Shown: positions 56,981 through 64,000 of the stretch, one piece after another
Layout: every line of letters starts with the position of its first letter
Numbering within the stretch: the stretch's first letter is position 1
Assembly: GCA_019118665.1 (NCBI GenBank)
Contig: DWYM01000093.1
Span: 1 to 64,000, forward strand
Reading direction: 5' to 3'
DNA from: Candidatus Mediterraneibacter intestinipullorum
GTDB taxonomy: Bacteria > Bacillota > Clostridia > Lachnospirales > Lachnospiraceae
Length of the DNA: 64,000 nt
Position numbers and translations under genes: made by a program
Notes under the pieces: generated by a model
What the model saw: only the letters and a program-made list of their open reading frames with translations
Database searches by the model: none
Told to the model about the DNA's origin: nothing

Positions 56981-59900
56981 CTATTTATTTTGCCTTTTTT
57001 TCAGTCTGATCATCATAATAATTCCTGCCGAAATGAGGAACACAGCCCCCCACTCCAAGGCAACAGGTGTATCACCGACTTTCACTGTCTGATTCCTATT
57101 ATCAGCAGTCGGGGCCTGCACATTGCCTCCACTTCCCGTTGGCACATCACCCGAAGGACCTGCAGACGGATTGTCGGACGGTACTTCCGGAGCGGCCATT
57201 GCGTCTGTCTTAACGGTCAGAAGTGCCGCTTCTGATTCATTACCAACTCCATTGACAGCTGTAACCATAATCTCATATGTGGTATCTGCCGTAAGCCCTG
57301 TCAACACATACTGTGTATCCGTTATGGCTGTCGTATTCATACGCTGACCATTAACATATACATTATATCCCACAACACCTTCATTATCTCCGGCTGGTCT
57401 CCATGAGATGGAGATACTCTCAGACATGACTTCAACTGTGGTCAGATTTCCGGGAGCAGTCGGACGCTGATCCCCTGGCTCCTGGAATGTTACTGTTGTA
57501 AAACGGACTACATCCGAGACAGAAGTATTTCCTACCGCGTCCACTGCCTCAATCTTGACCTGATACTCTGTCGCAGCTTCCAAACCTCCCAGTTCATACC
57601 GCAGTACTGATGTTGTTAACTCATTTGTCTCACTGATATTAGCCTGTTGTTCTGTGATCGGCGATGCGTTTACCTTAACATCATTCAAATAAATATTATA
57701 ACCGACCACTCCCACATTGTCAGTTGACTCGTTCCACATAACCACTGCACTGTTATGCGTAATATCACTGATCGTAATTCCATCGGGTTTTGTCGGAGCT
57801 TCCCTGTCCGGTGCCACCCCTGTCACAAAGCTGACCGGATTCGATATAGAGCTATTTCCAGCCTCATCCAAAGCCTCAACCTTGACCTGATATTCCGTCT
57901 CAGCCGTCAACCCTGTCAGCTGGAACTTCAGTTCTGTTATCGGGAGCGCGTTGACCTTGTTGTCATTCAGATAAATATTATAACCCGCTACCCCTACATT
58001 GTCAGTTGACTCCGTCCAGGAAACCACTGCGGTGCTTTCTGTTATGCCGCTGACCGCGACTCCGGAAGGAACGGTTGGCGCCTCATTGTCAGACGTTTGT
58101 AGCGCCTCTGTTGCAAAGCTGATGGAGCCTGATGAAGATGTATTCCCTGCTCCATCTACAGCCTCTATCCTGACCTGATATTCCGTCTCAGCCGCCAGCC
58201 CTGTCAGTTGGAACTGCAGTTCTGTTACCGGGAGCGCATTGATCTTGTTGTCATTCAGATAAATATTATAGCCCGCCACTCCTACGTTATCAGTTGAGGC
58301 AGTCCATGAGACCACTGCACTATTGTCCGTAATGGAGCTGACTGCGACTCCACCAGGAGCCGTCGGAGCTTCATTGTCAGGAGGCGTTTTTGTTGTAAAA
58401 CTGATCGGATCAGAGACAGATGTGTTTCCTGCCTCATCTAACGCCTCGACCTTGACCTGATATTCGGTTTCAGCTTCCAGCGCTGTCAGCTCACATCTTA
58501 ATTCTGTTACCGGAGAAGTGTTCACCAGCTTATTATTCAGATAAATATTATAGCCGGTTACTCCCACATTGTCAGTTGACTCTTGCCAAGTGACTTCCGC
58601 ACTATTGTGCGTGATCTTTCCTACCGCAACCTCACTCGGAGAACTCGGCTTCGTCGTATCCACCGTCTTCACTGTGACGGCTTCTGAGCTTTGGGTATTA
58701 CTTGACGTATCCACCGCTTCTACTACAACTTTATATTCTGTTCCAGCCTTGAGATCGGTGAGCGTATATTCTGTAACGGTCACCAGACTCTCATTTATTT
58801 TTGCTTCATCCACATATATATTGTATCCAGCTACTTCTACATTATCTGTGGATGCTGTCCATGTAATCTTCGCACCGGTCTCCGTGATCTCAGATGCTTC
58901 CACATTGGTCGGCGCGTCCGGCGCTGTAATATCCACGGTCTCCACTGTCGCGGCTTCTGATTTTTGTGTATTGTTTGACGTATCCACCGCTTCCACTACA
59001 ACTTTATACTCTGTTCCAGCCTTAAGGTCAGTGAGCATATATTCTGTAGCGGTCACCAGACTCTCATTTACTTTCGCTCCGTCCACATATATATTATACC
59101 CGGCAACTTCTACATTATCTGTGGATGCTGTCCATGTGATCTTCACGCTAGTCTCTGTAACATCAGATGCGGTCACATTAGTCGGAGCGCTTGGCCCTTC
59201 CTCATCTGGTGCTTCCAATGTCGTAAACGTCTCCTCTCTGGATTCCGCTTTATTTCCAGCTTCATCTACAGCCTCGACCTTTACTCTATATTCGGTATCA
59301 GCTTCCAGACCTGTCAGTTCATACTTCAGTTCTTTTACCGTCTCTCCATTCACCTTCTTGTCATTCAGGTAAATGTTGTAGCCACTCACTCCCACGTTGT
59401 CAGTTGACTCTTGCCAGGTCACTTCCGCACTGTTGTGCGTAATGTTTCCTACCGTAACCTCACTCGGCACACTTGGACTCGTCGTATCCACCGTCTTCAC
59501 TGTCCCGGCTTCCGATTTTTGCGTATTATTTGAAGTATCTACCGCTTCTACTACAACCTTATATGTGCTTCCAGCCTTAAGATCGGTCAGCGTATACTCC
59601 GTTCCAGTCACCAGATCCCTATTTACCTGAACATCATCAACATATATATTGTAGCCAGCTACTTTTATATTATCCGTGGATGCTGTCCATGTGATCTTCG
59701 CCCCGGTTGCCGTGATATCAGATACGTTCACATCAGTCGGCGCGCTCGGCGGTATGATGTCTTCAATCACTGCATCCTGGTATGTGATGATCGGTGTTAT
59801 ATGCAATGACGGCTGCGTTGCATTGGTTGACTTGGCAACAACACGGATATAATCGCCCTGTCTCACTTCTATGTTGTCAAAATCTTTCCAGTCCGCAGCG

Positions 59901-62368
59901 CTCACAAAACTTGTACTAAGTGTTACTGACTGTTTCTGCTCGCCATTTACAAGCAGCGATAATGTAACGGTACCAGTGTTTCCGCTCTTACGCAGATATG
60001 GCTCATCACCTACTGTAGAATTTGGAGCAGGCTTCGTAACACCACGCTTCACTTTAAAGGAAACAATTCCGGTCTTTGGCGCTCTGAATGTCATAGCAGT
60101 CTGAGTATCTCCATTTGGTGCAGAAAGAAGTCCCTGTGTGTTCTCTGTGATCGGGGTACTGTGAGTGGCACCAGTAATACCCGGACCATAATACTGCTCC
60201 ACCTGCCAGTTCGGATACGTTGGATCATATGTCATGATATTTGTCCATGCTCCGTTTCCGACCCGCATTTGCCCAAACCATACATTCCCCTGCTGGGGTC
60301 CGGCAAAGTCCAGAGCCCAGTGATATTCATTCTTCTGTTTGACCGTATACTCAGACACAGCGTTGTTGCCTGCCGTAATGCGCAGTATTTCTCCGCCGCT
60401 GAGCAGATCTTTCTCAGACAATTCTGAACCATCCCTGAGGACTGTCACCTTCGATGTTTCACTGACTGTGATATTCGATAAAAACTCGCTCACCATGGTC
60501 GGATTTTTAGCGGTAAACGGAACATAGATCACTTTTTCTGCACTATCTTCATCCGTCATGTACATAGTGGCTATCAGCGTACCTATATACTCTGCCGCTC
60601 CGATCTCCGGTGTGGTAGTGATAGTATTGCCAAAGAAATCCTTCTCCACCGCAAATCCATTTGCGTCCGTGATGACTTTTCCCTTATCGATTGCGGGAGA
60701 ATTCTCCACAAGCTTATAGCCGTCAAACACTGTATTCTGTGCCGGGTTGCTGTGCGGCCTTGCAGTTCCGTCAACCGAAACAGCAGTCGGAGCCGTTCCC
60801 GGGTCTGCAAGAACCGGAGTTCCCGCACTTACATTTACTGCATTTGTGTCCCTGGCGGGTATATTTGAGTAATTATAATACAAGTTGTTGTTATAGGTTA
60901 CTTTATCATTTGTATACCAGGTTTCCGTTTTTGGAGATGTACCGGAATAATAGATAATATTGTTCTCAATCGTTGCCGCGCCATTCTTCATATCCGGACG
61001 GATCAGAGGTACGCCCTGTGCAATATAAAATGTATTGTTATATATATGCGCGTCCGGATTGCTCGGTATGTTCAGCGGTCCGATCATATCGTTCTGACTG
61101 ATATTATAACGGAACGTACTGTTTACAGCCTGCTGAAGACAGAACATAACAGCTCCACCGCTATTCCCGTGGCTGTAATTATACTGATAGAGCGTTCCAT
61201 CACCCGAGTCGGCGTCCCATGCCTGTCCGTCGCCATTTCCTCTGCCCGCGTTCTTCGTGTCAAAGCACTCATTGTACTGGAATACGGCATTTTTGCACTT
61301 CCACGGCCAGATAGCGGCTGCTACCCGACCAAAGTCCGTTGCATTGTAATCCGTTGTATTTATATACTTTGCCGCACCATCGGACACATTGTTTTCTACA
61401 ATGGGACGGTCGCAATACATCGTTGTGATAGCGTCTCCGCCCACATCCTTCATATAGTTATTGCTTATCACTACATTGCTGTGCCCATACTGCCGCATGA
61501 CACTATCAGGGAGCTCATCAGTTGTAAACTTCCCCCAGTACGCAGTATATGCCGCAGCTATACCCCAGCGGTATACATTCTCCACATGGCAGTTTGTGAT
61601 CTGCAGGTCATTATATCTCGGTATGCCCGTCTGCGTTTCATTTGTCGGCAGAGCAGCAATAAAATAGATACCGCCGTTCAACATGTGTTTATTGTATACG
61701 TTGCCATCTACATCATGCACATACAGGTCATCCAGAACAATATGGTCTGCCGTTCCAATATTCTGCGTCATTCCAGCCACACCTGTGCGGTCCATTACAT
61801 TTTTACCATTCCATGGCTTCCCCGCATCTTCAGGATGAAGCTCCCCCCGGTCTCTGTCATTTGTAATCTCAAGACCACTGATCTCGATATATTCTACGTC
61901 TTTTAGCAGAACAGCCGAAGAGACATTCCCCTGCCATTTATGTTGCGCATTACCCAGTTGCTGGCCATAGCTCTGATACCATACACCTGTACCATTGGCA
62001 TTGATCTGAGGACGAGCGCCATCGCCATATGTAGAAATGATAATAGGAGCCGCCTCGCTTCCTTTGCTCCCCTCCTTTATGTGCAGGTATTGACTGTCAA
62101 ATACAGAGCCTTTTTCCAAAAGCACCTGATCGCCAGGCCCAAGTGTGATCTCATTGATCTTGCTAAGTGATTGAAAGGGCTCATCCTGCGACGTTCCGGG
62201 ATTCGCATCGTCTCCGTTTACAGAACTTACATAATATGTGGTCCCGATCTCCTGGTTTACTGTTTCCCCCGCTCCTGTATCAGCCGCCTGCACCACAGGT
62301 GTCTGGAACATACTTCCTGCCGCGATTACAATGCTCAAAACAGAAGCAATCCACTGATTTCTCTTCAT
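56981..62368 (-). CDS. Surface-anchored right-handed beta-helix protein, GH136 lacto-N-biosidase-like, with about nine FN3 domains
   Basis: Signal peptide; YYVSSVNGDDANPGTSQDEPFQSLSKINEITLGPGDQVLLEKGSVF; beta-helix with NGDGQAWDADSGDGTLYQYNYSHGNSGGAVMFC; FN3 array; C-terminal VKVGDTP-TM-KKRQNK anchor. Confidence 0.7.
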   Translation of the reverse strand: MKRNQWIASVLSIVIAAGSMFQTPVVQAADTGAGETVNQEIGTTYYVSSVNGDDANPGTSQDEPFQSLSKINEITLGPGDQVLLEKGSVFDSQYLHIKEGSKGSEAAPIIISTYGDGARPQINANGTGVWYQSYGQQLGNAQHKWQGNVSSAVLLKDVEYIEISGLEITNDRDRGELHPEDAGKPWNGKNVMDRTGVAGMTQNIGTADHIVLDDLYVHDVDGNVYNKHMLNGGIYFIAALPTNETQTGIPRYNDLQITNCHVENVYRWGIAAAYTAYWGKFTTDELPDSVMRQYGHSNVVISNNYMKDVGGDAITTMYCDRPIVENNVSDGAAKYINTTDYNATDFGRVAAAIWPWKCKNAVFQYNECFDTKNAGRGNGDGQAWDADSGDGTLYQYNYSHGNSGGAVMFCLQQAVNSTFRYNISQNDMIGPLNIPSNPDAHIYNNTFYIAQGVPLIRPDMKNGAATIENNIIYYSGTSPKTETWYTNDKVTYNNNLYYNYSNIPARDTNAVNVSAGTPVLADPGTAPTAVSVDGTARPHSNPAQNTVFDGYKLVENSPAIDKGKVITDANGFAVEKDFFGNTITTTPEIGAAEYIGTLIATMYMTDEDSAEKVIYVPFTAKNPTMVSEFLSNITVSETSKVTVLRDGSELSEKDLLSGGEILRITAGNNAVSEYTVKQKNEYHWALDFAGPQQGNVWFGQMRVGNGAWTNIMTYDPTYPNWQVEQYYGPGITGATHSTPITENTQGLLSAPNGDTQTAMTFRAPKTGIVSFKVKRGVTKPAPNSTVGDEPYLRKSGNTGTVTLSLLVNGEQKQSVTLSTSFVSAADWKDFDNIEVRQGDYIRVVAKSTNATQPSLHITPIITYQDAVIEDIIPPSAPTDVNVSDITATGAKITWTASTDNIKVAGYNIYVDDVQVNRDLVTGTEYTLTDLKAGSTYKVVVEAVDTSNNTQKSEAGTVKTVDTTSPSVPSEVTVGNITHNSAEVTWQESTDNVGVSGYNIYLNDKKVNGETVKELKYELTGLEADTEYRVKVEAVDEAGNKAESREETFTTLEAPDEEGPSAPTNVTASDVTETSVKITWTASTDNVEVAGYNIYVDGAKVNESLVTATEYMLTDLKAGTEYKVVVEAVDTSNNTQKSEAATVETVDITAPDAPTNVEASEITETGAKITWTASTDNVEVAGYNIYVDEAKINESLVTVTEYTLTDLKAGTEYKVVVEAVDTSSNTQSSEAVTVKTVDTTKPSSPSEVAVGKITHNSAEVTWQESTDNVGVTGYNIYLNNKLVNTSPVTELRCELTALEAETEYQVKVEALDEAGNTSVSDPISFTTKTPPDNEAPTAPGGVAVSSITDNSAVVSWTASTDNVGVAGYNIYLNDNKINALPVTELQFQLTGLAAETEYQVRIEAVDGAGNTSSSGSISFATEALQTSDNEAPTVPSGVAVSGITESTAVVSWTESTDNVGVAGYNIYLNDNKVNALPITELKFQLTGLTAETEYQVKVEALDEAGNSSISNPVSFVTGVAPDREAPTKPDGITISDITHNSAVVMWNESTDNVGVVGYNIYLNDVKVNASPITEQQANISETNELTTSVLRYELGGLEAATEYQVKIEAVDAVGNTSVSDVVRFTTVTFQEPGDQRPTAPGNLTTVEVMSESISISWRPAGDNEGVVGYNVYVNGQRMNTTAITDTQYVLTGLTADTTYEIMVTAVNGVGNESEAALLTVKTDAMAAPEVPSDNPSAGPSGDVPTGSGGNVQAPTADNRNQTVKVGDTPVALEWGAVFLISAGIIMMIRLKKRQNK
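57200..59765 (-). repeat. FN3-encoding tandem repeats (about 9 units of ~280 bp)
   Basis: Recurring SA-ITW-ASTDNV-VAGYNIY---KVN---VTE--Y-LT-L-A-TEY-VKVEAVD in the translation. Confidence 0.9.
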
Positions 62369-62386
62369 ACCATACCCTCCATGTAT

Positions 62387-63154
62387 TTATATGTGATTTA
62401 CAATAAAGGCAAAGAGCTGTTCTTCATCCGCCTCTACCTTAAGACTTTCTGCACGTTCCTCAATCATTTCCGCATAACGGAGCTGCCGTATCTCATTGTC
62501 TACCGCGCTCCTGACCGTATCCAGCGGAATAATCTCACCGCTTTCATTGATCATGTCCCCATTGCTTTCATAGTATTTTCTGGCCTCCTCATCCGCCACC
62601 TCCATATCTGCATTGGAACTATCATTACAATAGGCCTCTTCAACCTGGTTCAGCTCATAATCAAGATACTGCTCCATCGAATACTCTACCAGGCCATAGA
62701 TAACCTCGCCGGCTTCCTTTGCAGCTTTTCTTTCCTCATTCAACTGCTCCAGATACTTTTGTTTGTCGGCATATGACATGCGCTCAAGATATCCCTTTTC
62801 TTCTGCAACCGCATAAACTGCATACCGGTATCTAAGTTCTTCGACAGCAGCTTCAGCAAGTTTTCTGCAAGGCACATCGCCTTCATAATCCCTCGTCCAA
62901 AAATCACCCTCTATATCCGCATTATACTGAGAAATAAAATACGAGGTCACATCATACTTAACAGTATCTATAGCCTGAAGAAACTCGTCTTCACTGATCT
63001 TACTTCCGTCTATTGCCAGCTCGACCGCCTCTGTTTCCCTTTCTTTTGTCATTATGACTACTGCCACAGTTGTGATAATGACAATGAGAAGAATCAAAAT
63101 AAGTGCTGTCATTTTTCTACTTTTTTTTACATCATTTTGTACATACTTCTCCAT
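62387..63154 (-). CDS. Membrane-anchored helical SurA/PrsA-like protein, candidate LnbY-type chaperone for the adjacent GH136-like protein
   Basis: N-terminal TM then VELAIDGSKISEDEFLQAI... helical sequence without PPIase domain; 18 bp upstream of the GH136-like CDS. Confidence 0.6.
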   Translation of the reverse strand: MEKYVQNDVKKSRKMTALILILLIVIITTVAVVIMTKERETEAVELAIDGSKISEDEFLQAIDTVKYDVTSYFISQYNADIEGDFWTRDYEGDVPCRKLAEAAVEELRYRYAVYAVAEEKGYLERMSYADKQKYLEQLNEERKAAKEAGEVIYGLVEYSMEQYLDYELNQVEEAYCNDSSNADMEVADEEARKYYESNGDMINESGEIIPLDTVRSAVDNEIRQLRYAEMIEERAESLKVEADEEQLFAFIVNHI

Positions 63155-63242
63155 ATTTCAATTATACTCTGTCATATATTTTGCATGCTTGTATAATCCG
63201 TGCTTTTTTATGGGATTTTTTTGTATAATCAGGAACTTTTCA

Positions 63243-63271
63243 TTTACTTTTTTGATGTTATGTCCTATAAT
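63243..63271 (+). promoter_or_regulatory. Promoter of the right-edge AraC-family gene
   Basis: TTTACT-N17-TATAAT. Confidence 0.7.
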
Positions 63272-63308
63272 GTAGTAAAATATTTTGAAGCATAAGAGGT
63301 GGCCTTTC

Positions 63309-64000
63309 ATGCAGTATATGGGTAATTATCTTCCACTCTATGAGAATTCAGTGTCCGAGGCAGCGTTTCTGTCGCAGGAAGCAGGCTATCATTTTGAGAA
63401 GTATCTACATACCGATTTTGTGATGATATCACCTTACACCGTACACTCTTTTTCCGTACCAGAAGATGAAGAGTGCTCATTTTATCACATCCAATTTTCT
63501 CCCAGGCTCTTTTCACAAATCGCATTGATACAAGATACAAGAAATCCGGTCAGCCTCATTCACTCTCTTCTTTTCCGCTTCCACTTTTTTCACAGGCAGG
63601 CAGCCACAGAAGACATCCGCCGAATCGTCCCTTCAGTCATCCCTTTATATAATTCCCCGGCCTCCAATAGATCAACTGCATCTGCGGAAATCAATGTTCT
63701 CCTCCTGCAGCTTTTGATTGAAATATTTCATTATTACAATGGGGACGAAACCGTTTGCAGTCCGTCAACTGCACCCGGCCGATACATCTCTTTTACGATG
63801 GATTTCATAGAGAAGAACATAGAGAAGAATTATGAGAAAAAAATCCTGATCCAGGACATTGCTTCCTGCCTGCGCATATCCGCCCGGTATCTGGGAAAGA
63901 TATTCTCCAGCTATATGCATATGCCCTTGGGAAGCTACATAAATATTTACCACATACACAAGGCCATCGGCATGATGGAAGATCCCGATCTTTCCCTGAC
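63309..64000 (+). CDS. AraC-family regulator, truncated by the window end
   Basis: Open frame from ATG 63309 to the edge: MQYMGNYLPLYENSVSEAAFLSQEAGYHFEKYLHTDFVMISPYTVHSFSVPEDEECSFYHIQF...ILIQDIASCLRISARYLGKIFSSYMHMPLGSYINIYHIHKAIGMM; absent from ORF track because no stop. Confidence 0.85.
   Translation, partial: MQYMGNYLPLYENSVSEAAFLSQEAGYHFEKYLHTDFVMISPYTVHSFSVPEDEECSFYHIQFSPRLFSQIALIQDTRNPVSLIHSLLFRFHFFHRQAATEDIRRIVPSVIPLYNSPASNRSTASAEINVLLLQLLIEIFHYYNGDETVCSPSTAPGRYISFTMDFIEKNIEKNYEKKILIQDIASCLRISARYLGKIFSSYMHMPLGSYINIYHIHKAIGMMEDPDLSL

Noticed and set aside
57200-59765. CRISPR-like or satellite repeat
   Set aside because: Period (~280 bp) and translation show these are FN3 protein domains within one ORF.

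Overview
64-kb window of a Gram-positive, spore-forming gut-type Clostridia chromosome (Lachnospiraceae-like by gene content; inference only). The housekeeping backbone includes murA, aroK, map, ftsH-hpt-tilS-spoIIE-divIC-yabQ-yabP-rqcP-hup, a phosphoglucomutase, cca, a YhaN/SbcD-type pair and asnS. Accessory modules: (i) a GH65/beta-phosphoglucomutase/ABC/LacI disaccharide-phosphorylase locus; (ii) a large surface-protein operon (Rrf2, PepSY, 1715-aa secreted protein, mini sortase-type protein, pilin/WxL-like protein, two paralogous membrane proteins, lipoprotein); (iii) a glycan locus with two sulfatases, an ABC importer, a GH112 phosphorylase, a 1795-aa beta-helix/FN3 surface protein resembling GH136 lacto-N-biosidase, a LnbY-like helper and AraC regulators; (iv) a scar of internally deleted glycan-utilisation genes. 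The top discovery candidate is at 23040-23328. There, two perfect 26-bp inverted repeats flank 237 bp containing a strong promoter (TTGTCA-N17-TATAAT), next to a tyrosine recombinase gene. It looks like an invertible promoter that would switch the surface operon; in this sequence it points away (OFF). The outer repeat with its T-tract also looks like an intrinsic terminator that would silence the promoter in the OFF orientation. Features missing from the ORF track are a SAM-I riboswitch at the left edge (minus strand) and a partial AraC gene running off the right edge. No rRNA, tRNA or CRISPR array was seen.
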